A DNA stretch of 64,000 nucleotides from Colocasia esculenta (taxonomy: Eukaryota; Streptophyta; Magnoliopsida; Alismatales; Araceae): the NCBI GenBank assembly GCA_014218235.1, contig CM024760.1, positions 67,768,961 to 67,832,960 on the forward strand. The letters are read 5' to 3'. The notes below the pieces were generated by a model that was given only the letters and a program-made list of their open reading frames with translations, did not search any database and was not told the DNA's origin. Made by a program: the position numbers and the translations under genes. Of the stretch, positions 1-10,862 are shown one piece after another. The stretch's first letter is position 1. Every line of letters begins with the position of its first letter.

Positions 1-618
1 ATCATATTACATGTCATTTTGATACACGCTATCTTGTTATACACTATCTTGTTACACGCTATCTCATTATGTTGTCATCCTAATTTTTCAATACTCTTGA
101 GAAATGTATTAACGTTCACTTGTTATCTTGCGCTATTACTCTCTTGACTATATTTGATCGTTCTCTCTAGTTAACTTGCGTTACAAGACATTAATCACTT
201 AAAGTATGCTTGTTTACACGAGATATTAAGTCCTACTGAGCATTATGGCTCACCCTTCGTTATTTGTTATTGTGTTTTTAGGTAAGTCAAGTGATGACCT
301 TACACACAACAATGGGAATGGACTGGAGTGATGAGCATCCTAGAGTCATAGCGATGGATTGTCCCTAGTACCTGAGTCTAGTTAGATATTTGCTTTAGAT
401 TTCTTTTCCAATGTAATAAGGTCATTGAGCCCTATATTTTGGCTCTGAATTAGTGGTTGTAATAGTTTAGATGAATTATCAATAAAATGATGAGTTTTAT
501 TAAAATTATTGTTCATTAGTTGCTCTGATATTTGTGAATGTATGCGCAATTTACGTTACCATACACGTTGTTCATGCCTCCCTGATTTATTCTGCTGCTA
601 AATTGACGGGGCATGACA
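1..618 (+). mobile_element. Chromovirus-type LTR, 3' portion (cut by window start)
   Basis: The sequence ends in GGGGCATGACA at 618, the usual 3' end of Tekay/Del-type Ty3/gypsy LTRs; compare GGGGCGTGACA at 27658. It shares a run of blocks with the LTRs ending at 27658 and (reversed) 27701: a stretch reading ATTAAGTCCTACTGAGC, a small hairpin, then a T-rich run and AGGTAAGT. Only the last 618 bases are in view, so its 5' end and target duplication cannot be checked. It abuts the truncated antisense frame of the Tat element at 619, which suggests insertion into that element. Confidence 0.75.
237..287 (+). promoter_or_regulatory. LTR hairpin followed by splice-like AGGTAAGT
   Basis: Arms TGAGC (237-241) and GCTCA (248-252) enclose a 6-base loop. 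About 28 bases later a T-run leads into AG-GTAAGT (280-287). The same pair of features recurs in the other chromovirus-type LTRs of this window at a similar distance from the LTR 3' end (here about 365 bp). The function is unknown; a splice site or RNA 3'-end signal is my inference. Confidence 0.5.
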
Positions 619-1695
619 GGGTCACCCTCCGAGGTGGCCGTAGGGGCGACGTGCATAGAGGAAGCATCCGGGGTCTTGGTCCTTCCTCCCACCACTGATG
701 CGGCTGCAGAGGGCTCGCCGCAGACGACAGAGGTGGTGCCGCTTGAGGCGGAGCAGGTAGATGTGACCGAGGAGGGAGGACCTCGTGGGTTACTTGCTGC
801 AGGAGAAGGTCAAGAAGTGGCAACTTCCGTGGGCGTCAGCGATGCGATAAACGGAGAGAGGCCTTCTGTCGGGTAGATGAATGTTGCCCCTGAGAACCAC
901 GCCGGTTCCGAGGAGGACCGAGTGCCTCTGATGCAGTCTCTAAGGGCGAGGTCTCCGACGCAACCTTCGGCGGTAGCTCTGGAGGCGGCCTTGGAGAGTC
1001 TCCAAGGGGGTCCGTCTAGGAGTCTACCCCTCTGTCCCAACAATTATCACCTCGAAGTGCTGGCGAGGTGTCAGGGGTTGAGCTCGGAGGACACCCCCGA
1101 ATGTTCAGAAGAAGTCCACCAGGAGGATCATGTTGCAGACGAGGATGGCACAGTTGACGTGGAGGCACTGATGGGTGGCATCGAACGGTCACATGGGGTG
1201 CTGAAGAGGCTCGCCCTGCGAGCTCGGGACCATCAGTAGATGTGGGATGCCGAGTTCGCATTCTGCGAGGAACTCCAGGCGCAGCACCAGATCCGGGAAG
1301 CCGAGCTGCAAAATGAGGTGAAGAACTTCCGAATAGTGCTCCAAGCTTCCGAGCTCGCCCTCGCCATTGCTCAGGTAGAAAAAGAGGTGCTCGCCAAAGT
1401 TCTATCCGATGCAGAGGCCCTTGGGGTGGCCAAGTACAAGTCAGGGTCAGACTTCAAGGATTATTTGGAGCAATATGGCGCGACTTGTTACAAGGTCGGA
1501 CTTAGGGTCGGCGAGGAGCGAGTGCGGCATCTAGCATCCGTTGAGTACGCCAAGGAAGCTTTTGAAGCTGCTGTCCGGGAGTGCCATCACCGCACAAGAG
1601 ACGCATGCGTGGAAGGGGTTCGCTTCTTGAGCTTTCGGGCAAGACGGATGCCCTCCGCTGACGAAGAGGCCGGTTCTTCCAAGCAGGCCCCTTGA
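619..1695 (+). pseudogene. Antisense ORF of the Tat element, truncated N-terminus
   Basis: One frame runs from the LTR junction to the stop at 1693-1695, broken only by two TAG codons (874-876 and 1237-1239). The second follows CAG, so a Gln pair is likely. The product would be acidic and low-complexity at first. From about 1240 it becomes an alpha-helical, charge-rich region (start MWDAEFAFCEELQAQ) followed by a conserved-looking FKDYLEQYGATCYKVGLRVG segment. Tat-lineage elements often carry an antisense frame between integrase and the 3' LTR; this one lies on the strand opposite to pol, as expected. No function is established for it. The N-terminus is lost at the insertion point. Confidence 0.6.
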
Positions 1696-2059
1696 TTTGT
1701 ATTTCTCCCTTTTTTTTGTAGCTTTGCCGCAGAGGCCTATTCTGTAAACTTTTGAAAGGACGAAACTTACCTCTTTTGGGTATGTGTATGGCTCTCTTAT
1801 CTTCTTCCCTTGTCGTGTTCTGCACTAATCGAGATTCGCTGGTCATCGAGGCTTACGGATACCGCGCAGGTTTTTGGGAACTGAACAGTTCCGACCTGGG
1901 GTTTGTATGAGACGCCCCTATTTTTAAGGTTTCTTTGGGTATCGCACTAGCTTTTGAAGCTGAAGAGCTTGGACTAGGGACGGCTCGATCAACCTTTTTA
2001 ATAGACCAGAAGAACGGGAGGAAGAGAGGTTGAGTGCCGAACAAGAGGCTTTTATGGGT
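1696..2059. other. Non-coding spacer between antisense ORF and integrase
   Basis: No conserved protein is seen in either direction. It holds the convergent 3' ends of the pol gene (minus strand) and the antisense ORF (plus strand). Confidence 0.5.
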
Positions 2060-3330
2060 AATAAGCCTTTAGGTTAGATATATGCCAGGTTCTGGGTATG
2101 TCTTCGCTGCTAGGGGTAGTTAGCTTGTAAGAGCCTTCCCCGAGAACCTTCGTGACCTGATAAGGTCCTTCCCATTTTGGGGCGAGTTTGCCAGTTGCTC
2201 TTCGGGGGTCTGATGTCAAGCAACGGCATAGAACAAGGTCTCCCTCGAAGAAGCGTTGTTCCCATACATGGGAGTTGTAATATTGCGCGAGGCGTTGCTA
2301 GTAGGAGACCAATCTAATGCTGGCGTCATTTTGTCGTTCGTCGAGCATATCTAGGTTCTCCCCTAGTGCACGATTATTGGCTGCATAGTCGAAGTGAGTT
2401 GTTCGGATCGTGGGAAGAGCCACTTCCAAAGGACTACAGCTTCCGTGCCGTAGGCCAAGCGGAAAGGAGTCTCCCCGGTGGCCACCCGAGCAGTTGTTCG
2501 GTGGCACCATAGCATGTTGGGGAGATCTTCGATCTACGAACCTCCAGCGGCTTCAACACTTGTGCGTATCCCATTAAGCAATGTTGGTTGGCGTTCTCGA
2601 CCAGACCGTTTGCTTGGGGATGTGCCATAGAGGTGAAGTGGTTGTAAATGCCGAGCTCCGAGCACTTTTGCTTGACGAACGTGCTGTCAAATGGCTTCCC
2701 GTTGTCAGAGGTGATCACCTTTGGGACGCCAAACCGGTAAAGGATGTTCTTCTAGACAAACTTCCACGCGACTTATTCGGTGATTGTGGCAACGGGTTCC
2801 GCCTCGATCCACTTGGTAAAGTAGTCGATGGCGACGATCAGGAATGTTTTCCGCCCTTCAGCCTCTGGGAATGGACCCATAATATCAATACCCCATCTGG
2901 CGAAAGGACATGGTCAAACAGGGTGTGCAGATGTTCTGATGGCTGCTTGATAAGCTGCCTGTACTTCTGGCACTCCGGGAACCTTCTTACATAGGACATG
3001 CAGTCCCTTTGTAGAGAAGGCCACCAGAATCCTACTCGAAGGATGCTGCGTGCTAGTGTTCTGCCCCCCAAGTGTCTTCCGCACAGGCCCTCGTGGACCT
3101 CCTCGATGGCTGGTGTTGCCTCTATGGGACTGAGGCACCGCAAAAGACGTCTTGAGAGGGACCGTCGGTACAATTGGCCTTCGATGATGGTGAACCTTTG
3201 GCAGCGCAGCCTGATTTTATGAGCTTCGTTTTGATCGGATGGAAGCTCTCCTCGAAGCAGATAGGCGATGAGAGGGCCGATCCAGCTTGGTGCTGGAGGT
3301 CCGGTCTCAATAGCCGTGATATCCACCTCG
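2060..3330 (-). pseudogene. Tat-lineage integrase (broken)
   Basis: Minus strand, several frames. The zinc-binding region is visible at about 3230-3010 (WWPSLQRDCMSYVRRFPECQ, with the His pair upstream). The DDE core follows: an Asp in GIDIMGPF, the second in TSDNGKPFD (about 2710) and Glu in LVENAN (about 2600). The C-terminal part continues with PLEVALPTIRTTHFDY and a WEGPYQV motif near 2150. Stops and frameshifts separate these blocks, for example stops within KFV*KN at about 2745. The enzyme would insert the cDNA copy into the genome; this copy cannot. Confidence 0.85.
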
Positions 3331-4289
3331 GTGCTTGGTATTGTGAGTTCTTCTATGAATACAGAGTTAGAGGGGGTGATGTTGCCCGAAGATGCCAGCT
3401 TGGCGAGTGCATCAGCCTGTGCGTTATGCTCCCGCGGGACGTGTATGACTTCGAAGTAGAAGAGACCCTCTGTTTGGTGTTTGACCTTGTGTAGGTACTG
3501 TGCTATATGGCGCTTCCTGGCCTCAAAGTGTCCATTCACCTAGCTGGCGACCAGCTGAGAGTCACTGAAGGCCCGTAGCCGAAGAGCTCCGAGATGCCTG
3601 GCCATGCGGATCCCGAACAGGAGTGCTTCGTACTCAGCTACATTGTTGCAGGCGGCGAAGCGGAACCTAACAGCGTACTGGAACTCCAGACCCTCTTTGG
3701 AGGTAAGAACTAAGCCTGCTCCACTTCCTGTAATGCAGAAGGATCCATCGATGTAGAGCTCCCACGGGGGCTCATCTGCCAACGGGGGATCCTTCTCCGT
3801 AGGAAGGGTTCACTCTGCCATGAAGTCTGCTAGCGCCTGAGCTTTGATGGCCATTCTTGGATAGTAACTAATGTCGAATTCTCCAAGCTCGATGGCCCAT
3901 TTTATGAGCCTACCAGAAGCCTCTGGTTGCTAAAGGATGAGCTTTAATGGCTGGTTGATGAGGACTATGATCGGGTTGGCCTGGAAATAAGGCCTGAGCT
4001 TCCGAGCAGCCGTCACCAATGCCAGAGCAAGCTTTTCTGCTCGAGGGTACCTCCTTTCTACTTCTTGGAGGACCCTGCTTATATAATAGATGGGGTGTTG
4101 CGCCACTGCCTCTTCTTTGATCAACACCGTGCTAAGGGAATGCTCGGTGACCGAAAGGTACACGAAAAAGGGTTCCTCAAGCACAGGTTTGGAGAGAACA
4201 GGTGGGCACCGGTACGCCTTCAGCTCAGTGAAGGCAGTTTCGCAGTCGTTGGTCCACTGTACTTTCCCCCATTGCGGTGAGACACCTTT
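3331..4289 (-). pseudogene. Tat-lineage RNase H and second RNase H domains
   Basis: Minus strand. The first RNase H (about 4190-3830) shows ISRVLQEVERRYPRAEKLAL and later IKWAIELGEFDISYYPR. The second (about 3782-3390) starts at PPWELYIDGSF and continues through NNVAEYEALLFGIRMA to HNAQADALAKLAS, the pattern of the extra ('archaeal-type') RNase H found in the Tat lineage. The stop at 3540-3542 (TAG) interrupts LVAS*VNGHFEAR where Gln is usual. A second TAG lies at about 3931. Confidence 0.85.
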
Positions 4290-5130
4290 GGGGACTCACA
4301 GCAATTTGAAGAAGTTAAACCTCCTTTCAGCTACTCGGGACATGAAGCGGTTGAGTGCCGTGAGGGTCCAGTGAGCCGCTGAACGTCACACATGGTTTGG
4401 GGCTGCTCGTCTCTAATATGACCTAGAGCTTCTAGTGATTGGCCTCTATTCCTCTGTTCGAGATGAGGAAACCAAGGAACTTCCCGAGCGTACTCCGAAT
4501 GCACATTTTGCGGGATTGAGCTTCATATTATACCTTCACAGGGTTGCAAAGGTTTCTTCAAGGTCGGTGATGTGGTCGGTGCTCGGGAGCATTTTGACCA
4601 ACATATCATCGACGTAGATCTCCATGTGCACCCAATCTGTTGTTCGAACATCTTGTTGACCAGCCACTGATACGTTGCGCCTGTGTTCTTCAGACAAATG
4701 ACATTCGGGTAAAACAGTAAAGGCCGAGGTCAGTGACAAATGTAGTGGCATCCTGGTCCGGGGGATGCATGCTTATCTGGTGGTAACTAGAATAGGCATC
4801 CATGAAGTTGAGGAGCTCATGCCCAGAAGTTGCGTCTACCAACTGGTCGATGCGCGGGCAGGGGGAAGTTGTCTTTGGGCGTGGCCTTGTTGAGATCCTT
4901 GTAGTCCACGCATACACGCCATTTTCCATTGGCTTTGTGCACGAGGACTACGTTGGAGATCTACCTAGGATATTGGGCTTCTCGGAGAACCCCAATAGCT
5001 TGGCTTTTGACGACGTGATCCTGGATCAGGGTCTACCGTTCGCAATGACGGGTCGTCAATTTTGCTGGACCGGTGGTATCCTTGCGTCCAAACGAAGGTG
5101 ATGCGTCATCACCTCAGGAGGAATGCGGGG
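4290..5130 (-). pseudogene. Tat-lineage reverse transcriptase (broken)
   Basis: Minus strand. The best block (about 4930-4690) reads PRIDQLVDATSGHELLNFMD then AYSSYHQISMHPPDQDATTF, matching the palm region before the catalytic motif. The catalytic segment IYVDDMLVK is recognisable around 4610. Upstream, near 5130, SDDELPRIPPEVMTHHL matches the linker ahead of the RT domain. Frames change several times, so no full-length product is possible. Confidence 0.85.
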
Positions 5131-5399
5131 CAGCTCGTCATCCGACCATGCAAACACGTCCAAGTTGGCTAGTATGAAAGCCTTGTAGCGTTGTTGTTTA
5201 GCTCTTGCTGAAGCGTGCCAATATAAAGGACGTGCTCGGGATTATCATCGACCAGCATAGAAACAAGTCCTCGGCAAGAGTTCCTCGATTGGTGGAGGGC
5301 TCTTTGACCGGTGTGGATAGCTCTTCAGGTTCTGCCATGGCCATTTGTCTCTCAAGGAGAGGACATAGCACTAATGAGACTCTTGCTGGCTGCCAAGCA

Positions 5400-5960
5400 C
5401 CTCTCCAACGCCCTGCGGAGTGGGGAACTTCATCTTCTGGTGCTGAGAAGAGGGCACTGCTTGGATGTGGCCGATCAGGCCTCTACCGAGGATGGCATTG
5501 TACCCTGCATGCTTCTGATCACTAAGAAATCTACCATTTTGGTTATGCTTCTTAGCGCTATCCCTAAGATGATCGGAAGGTTAATCCGACCCATAGGATG
5601 CACTAAAACCCCTGAAAAGCCGAACAAAGGTGATTCTACTGGGGTGAGCTGGTTGGCTTTCAAGTCCATCATGAGAAAACAATCATAAGCCAATACGTCT
5701 GGGGCTCTTCCATTATCGACCAGTATGCGTCGCATCGTACAATGTTGATGGTGGCCGCAACGACCAACGCATCAGTGTGGGGAGTCGTAACTCCTACAAG
5801 ATCATTGTCCAAGAAGGTGATAGCCTCCTTGGAGCGTGCATGTGCTGGACTGGGACAAGGAGCTAGTCGTTGCGCTGGGGGCCGTTCGACCTAGTGCACC
5901 CGACAAGCGTAGTCACGCCGGCTTTGGTCTCTCTCCTCCCACGCCGAATCCTCTCACGAT
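5400..5960 (-). pseudogene. Tat-lineage aspartic protease remnant
   Basis: Minus strand. RRILVDNGRAPDVLAYDCF (about 5735-5680) aligns with the retropepsin active-site region of Tat elements. Here it reads D-N-G rather than D-S/T-G. It is followed by LTPVESPLFGFSGVLVHPMG, the typical downstream pattern. The domain would cut the Gag-Pol polyprotein. Confidence 0.7.
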
Positions 5961-5989
5961 CATGTTGATCTCCTACCCATTTGGCTCAT

Positions 5990-7535
5990 GTTGATGGGTT
6001 GTATGGGGGTGCGTTGTCGACGTCTTGAGCGGTCATCATTCCGACGCACGTAGCACCCTAGGTAGCCGCGCTGATTAAGGACTCGATCTCGTCCTTGAGT
6101 GGTGGCACTCAGAGGTGTCGTGGTCGTGGTCGTGATGAATGTGACAATACTTTTCTTGATTGCGCCTGTGGGGATCAGAGCGCATCTTGGGTGGCCACCG
6201 AACATACTGCTCATCCCAGATTTCAGCCAGGATCTGCTCAGGAGCCACCGTGAGAGGGGTATACTCGGTGAAGGGGCGTGGTCGGCGGCGAGTCCCCGTT
6301 GCGCCGGTCCTTCTTCTGCTCACGGTCGGAACCGTTATCGAAAGGCCTCTGTCTGTCCTACTCGGCCTGCTCCGTTCGGCCAGCCGCCAAGCTGCTCCTC
6401 GCAAGCGGCATGTCACTAGGTGGTGGAGAGGAGTTCGGCCAACGTAGAGGGCTGCTGGACTCCCGCGTCCTCTGGAGGAAGCCATCGCGATTGACCTGGA
6501 TGAGGGCACTAGTGGCCAGTGGAACGTCTAGGCGAGGTATGAGGAGGCCTCAGTACGGAACCTTTTGATGTAGTCTCAGAGCGTTTCCCCTTTCTTCTGT
6601 CGGACGGACAGAAGTGAAGCCGCCTTGCGCAGCTGCGACTTTCCACCCAGAAAGTTGTCCCGAAAGGACTTCTACAACTGGTGGAAAGATGAGATGGAGC
6701 CTATGCGGAGGGTTTCAAACCATGCCCACGCAGTCTCCTTCAGGGTGGCGGGGATGTCCTGGCACTTGGCTGCATCCGATGCTCCATGGAACACCATGTG
6801 TGACTCGAACCCATGGATGTGATCTGCCGGGTTGGAGGCACCGTCGTAGGGCGCGATGATAGGCAGGGGCAACTTCGGAGAGACCTGGGCTTCCAGGATC
6901 TCTGCGGTGAATGGGGAGCGGAAGTCCAGGTCATCATCCCCCAGAGTCCTGCCTTCTGCCCTCTGGACCACCGCATCCATGCGGCGCTCAAGGTCAACGA
7001 CGCGGCGGAGGTGTCTGGCCAGCTCCTGTTCAGAGTGTACAGAGCCTTCGAGCCTTGAGCCTGGGAGTTGGCGGTGACGGCGGAGCGCAGAGGGGGTGCG
7101 CCATTGCGGATCGGTGAAGAGAGTGCTCTTGCCATTCCGGGGTCCGGCGGCCTAACAGGGCTCTTCGTGAGCGCCGGGCCAACTCCTCACGTCGCTCCTG
7201 GCGAGCCGACGGAGAGGGGGGTCGTCACCGTGACGATTTCGCCTACTGCTCCGGTGGTGGGGTCACTGCCAGGGCTGGCTGCCTAGCTAATTGAGGCTGA
7301 AGGCCCTGACAGACGCCCACGAGCTGTTGAACTTGGCCCCGGAGTTCCGCTATGTCATGGGCAGTTGCTAGAGAGCAAACAACAGTTCTGTTGTCAATCA
7401 CTCCGGCGGGGGGAGTGTTGTCGTCAGCAGGAAGAGCTGATCATGCGAGCCCGCACGTGATTGGCGAGACAGCGTCGCCTGCTACCGGGATTCTGGTGTG
7501 TGGTTTGTCCCCGAGCCATGGCTACTGTCATTCCC
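5990..7535 (-). pseudogene. Tat-lineage gag (broken)
   Basis: Minus strand, just downstream of the PBS. The core (6980-6672) begins MDAVVQRAEGRTLGDDDLDF, has PFTAEILEAQVSPKLPLP, and then AWAWFETLRIGSISSFHQL, the conserved end of the retrotransposon gag domain. Farther on (about 6165-6110) lies KYCHIHHDHDHDTSECHH, the Cys/His-rich segment typical of the C-terminal part of Tat gag. A likely start is the ATG at about 7533, 15-20 bases after the PBS. Frameshifts separate the blocks. Confidence 0.75.
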
Positions 7536-7551
7536 ACAGACGGTGCCTAAA
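7535..7551 (-). promoter_or_regulatory. Primer-binding-site region of the Tat element
   Basis: On the minus strand the bases right after the LTR read TTTAGGCACCGTCTGTGGGA. This matches the GGCGCCGTCTGTGGGA block found after the 5' LTR in Tat-lineage elements, with one change in the GGCGCC part. It fixes the element's orientation and the LTR border. Confidence 0.75.
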
Positions 7552-8323
7552 TGTGTGGTGTTTCCTATTTGGGCCTGGGCAAAACGGGCCTCCATTGAGA
7601 AGAGAGCAGGAAGACAGTCACGGTGCGGAGGATGACCTACAAAACAAGGAGAGGATCAAGGGGGCCTGGTTGAAGAACCAGGGGACCCTCCGATGCCAAA
7701 GTCAGATTAGACTATAGAGAGGCTTGAAGAAGAAGATCCGTTGGTGTGTGTGCCTCGCGTGTGGGCGAGTGTATGTGTTCAAAGGGTATGTTGCATTGTG
7801 TCGCACATACCTTTGCATGGGGACCTGGATATGATCTCTCTCATGATGAGTGAGGGGACGCACCAGTTCAGGTTCCCAGGCGTGGAGTTGTCTGTTAAGA
7901 TGCCTGTTGAGATTCTTTGCGGTTAATGCTACGTTATGGGACGCGTGTCGCACCGCCTCATTGACTATTTGGGAGGCGAACAGTCACTTTGAGGGCTTCT
8001 GGCTAAAGGATACCGAACAGGTCCCCTGCTCGATTCCCAGCTAGGCTGTGCGGTGCTCAGAAGCATATCCGTGCTCGATGACAGGCTGCTTCAAGGGTCC
8101 GAGTAGGGCCAGCCCGGTATGTCATGCCTTGCTCGAGCAGGTTACGAGGTGTTCCGGGGACAACCCTTGAGGCCCTTAGGCATCTTGGGGCCGGAACGTG
8201 CTCGGAAGCATTGGTCTGGACCGAGGACACGTGGCAAGCTGCTTGAAGGCCACTCCAGCCTACTAGGTGATGATGAACCGTGATGGGCCATGCAGGCCTA
8301 GGAGGCTAGAAATGGCCTCCACA
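7552..8323 (-). mobile_element. 5' LTR of the Tat element
   Basis: The inner border is set by the PBS. The outer border is the ACA at 8321-8323, so on the minus strand the LTR begins TGTGGAGGCC and ends CACCACACA, about 772 bp. The flank after 8323 is ATTAA, but the other side is lost, so no target duplication can be verified. Confidence 0.7.
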
Positions 8324-10083
8324 ATTAAAAAGATATAAAGATGTGCTAATAACATCAGCAAAACATGTAGTCAAGGTGAAATAAAAGAAATAGGTATGTA
8401 GAAAATAATAAAATATTGTTGCATTAAAATAGTTGAAATAAATAAAATACAATTAAGAAATAAAGTCGCCCCCCCCCATTTTTAGGTTCTAAAAATATAA
8501 AATAAAAAAATATAATTGAAGAAAATGAGAAGAGGAGATAGGGATACATATCTCATAAAAAATATCAGATGACTTATCCAACGTACACTTATTTTTTGAG
8601 ATCATGGTTCGCCATACTGCACAGATTGATCGTGCTGCATTCTCTGTGGCATGGTATGGTACAGTATTATACCGTACTGCTAAGATATGGCGGGAAATGG
8701 GCCAATTAAAAAAAAATTTGTAACTTGATGAATATTTCAAATGAGCAAATTTCAAAAGAAAAATAGTCAAATATAATAACATCAAACATAAGTCCTGAAT
8801 TGTCTTCTAACACGACTTTGATTGTGCGCACCTCGATAGTACAACATCTGATTTTAAAAATAAAGTCAAATCTAAAGTCATCATAATTATCAAAAAAATA
8901 TATCTATTCTAAAAATATAAATATCAAGAATTATTGATGTATAGATATTGAGATTAAGTTGACCTAATAATTTTTGGGGTAATTTCACTTGAGGTAAAAT
9001 AATTTAAAAAATTAAACTAAAATCATCATAATTTGTATCATCTCTTAATTAGATTATATTTAAAATTTTATCTCAATTAGACATCGTTTAGACCTCTTAG
9101 ATGTGTCACATGTGGAGAAGGAAAAAAAAAAGTGGGGGGGGGGGGGGAACTGACTGTGCCACAATACGGGTCGGTCATACTGTCGTGATAGTTACAGTAC
9201 GGGTCGGTCATACCATCATGATATACGTGGTACAATCAACTCTTATTTCGACACAATTTTGATTGTGCGCATGTCGATAGGATGACATCTAGTTCTAAAA
9301 ATAAAGTCAAATCTGAAGTCATCATAATTATTAAAAATATAATGATTCTAAAAATAAAAAAATCAAGAATTATTGATGTATAGATATTGAGATTAAGTCG
9401 ATCAATAAAATTTAGAGTAATTTTTACTGAACAAAATTAATTAAAAATTAAATTAAAATTATCATATTCTTATCATCTTTTAATTAATTTATGTTTTAAA
9501 AATTTATCTCAATTAATATCATTTAGATCCCTTAATATATCAATCTCTTAATAACTTATGTTTAAAAATTTATCTCAATTAAATATTATTTAGACTCTTT
9601 AAATATATCAAACGCGAAAAAAAATATTAAAAAATATGAGAGTGGGGGAGAACGACCGTACAATAGTGATAGTACTGTAGAAGTCAGCCGCACCGTCTTG
9701 GTACGCAACTGTATGAACAACTGTAATATCTCCAAAAATAAGTGAATCACATGTCCCTATTTTTTTTAGCATACCAAACATGAGAATAGGATCCGATTAG
9801 ATTTACCTTTATGTCCTCCTTAACATTATACCAAACCCCAAACAGGGCCGTACATGTTTCTATGTAGCGTCTCTACATGTATTCACGAGCATTCGGGATA
9901 CCAGGAGGTAAGGCCTTCCGGCACGTCTTACCAGCGAGGATATATGCGTCCCACATATCGAAGCTAAAGTCTCTTGCTCACACAATTTTATAATATAGGA
10001 TTTAAGCTATGTTGGATATTCTCCACATATATCATGTTGTATATACGTGTGCTGTGCTGATTCAACGATGGATTTTGAAAGAA
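8324..10083. other. AT-rich spacer without genes
   Basis: Very AT-rich, with a C-run near 8468 and a long G-run near 9136. No reading frame resembles a known protein. It contains the tandem duplication described separately. Confidence 0.6.
8811..9700. repeat. Imperfect tandem duplication, unit about 440 bp
   Basis: Copy 1 starts near 8811 and copy 2 near 9251. Both carry TTTGATTGTGCGCA-like starts, then AAAATAAAGTCAAATCT, ATCAAGAATTATTGATGTAT and TTTATCTCAATTA-like blocks. Each unit ends in a G-run followed by a short GC-richer piece. Origin unknown; the copies are too diverged to be recent. Confidence 0.65.
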
Positions 10084-10096
10084 CACTACAGGAGAA
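10084..10096. repeat. CACTA terminal inverted repeat, left end
   Basis: CACTACAGGAGAA. The second CACTA at 62100 starts CACTATAGGAGAA, one base different over 13. Confidence 0.8.
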
Positions 10097-10102
10097 TGGG
10101 CA

Positions 10103-10570
10103 TTTGTCAGCGGTTGGAAGTTGCTGACAAATCTTGAAAGACTGTTGACATAATATTATGTCAGCAGTTAAGAAAGCACGGATATAACCGTTGTCAAAAA
10201 ATTCGTGGACAGATCTTATGTCAGCGGTTCATTAAAGTTGCCGATATGTATCGGATTTGTCTGCAGCTTTTATAGCCGTTGGCATAAAATATTTTCAGCA
10301 GTCACAAAGCCAAACCCATATCCATCTTTTGTCTACGGATAAAGCCGCAGACATAGATTGTACAACAACGGCTATGAGCCACGGCCATTAAGATATTATG
10401 GCCGCGGGTGTTAGCCGTGGACATAGGGTTCTTTATCAGCGGCTGGAACTGCTGTCTTAAACAATTTTTGTCAGCAAAGTTGAGCCTGACCATATTTTTT
10501 ATTTTTGTCATCTTCTGGTAGCAGCTGACATATGTTCTCTTGACAGCAGTTGGCCAGCCGCTGACATGAT
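10103..10570. repeat. CACTA subterminal dyad repeats
   Basis: Many copies of a TGTCAGCGG(C/T)-like motif occur in both orientations, for example TTGTCAGCGGTTGG and later GCCGCTGACATG. Subterminal repeats in CACTA elements are known binding sites for the element's DNA-binding protein. That these serve the same role is inferred. Confidence 0.7.
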
Positions 10571-10616
10571 TTAAGAAAAATAAATACTTTTTTATTTATT
10601 ATCACACTATTCGTAC

Positions 10617-10855
10617 ATGAGCCATCACCTAGGCTCTCTTGATCATTCAATCACACATATTATTGAGCCACCACCCAGGTTCGCTGGATCATTCAATCAC
10701 GTAGAGACATTATTGAGCCATCACCCAGCTCGCTGGATCATTCAATCACACACATTATTGAGCCACCACCCAAGCTCACTGGATCATTCATCATACACAT
10801 ATGAGCCACCACCCAAACTCGCTAGATCATTCCATCACACACATAGAAGTAATAC
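10617..10855. repeat. Tandem array, unit about 45 bp, in CACTA 1
   Basis: About five copies of a unit containing GAGCCACCACCCAGGCTCGC and TGGATCATTCAATCACAC. The same unit recurs at 62644-62815 in CACTA 2, and a shorter relative at 16815-16935 near the other end of CACTA 1. Confidence 0.85.
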
Positions 10856-10862
10856 ATAAATA

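Larger units (their letters stand above)
619..8323 (-). mobile_element. Tat-lineage Ty3/gypsy retrotransposon, 3' truncated
   Basis: Read on the minus strand the order is LTR (8323-7552), PBS, gag, protease, reverse transcriptase, RNase H, a second RNase H, integrase, then an extra frame on the opposite strand. The double RNase H and the antisense frame near the 3' end are known marks of the Tat (Retand/Grande/RIRE2) lineage. The 3' LTR is missing because another LTR abuts at 618/619. All frames contain stops or frameshifts, so the copy is dead. Confidence 0.85.

Noticed and set aside
2581..2994. Plus-strand frames across the Tat pol region
   Set aside because: Antisense shadows of integrase and RNase H; conserved motifs are on the minus strand.
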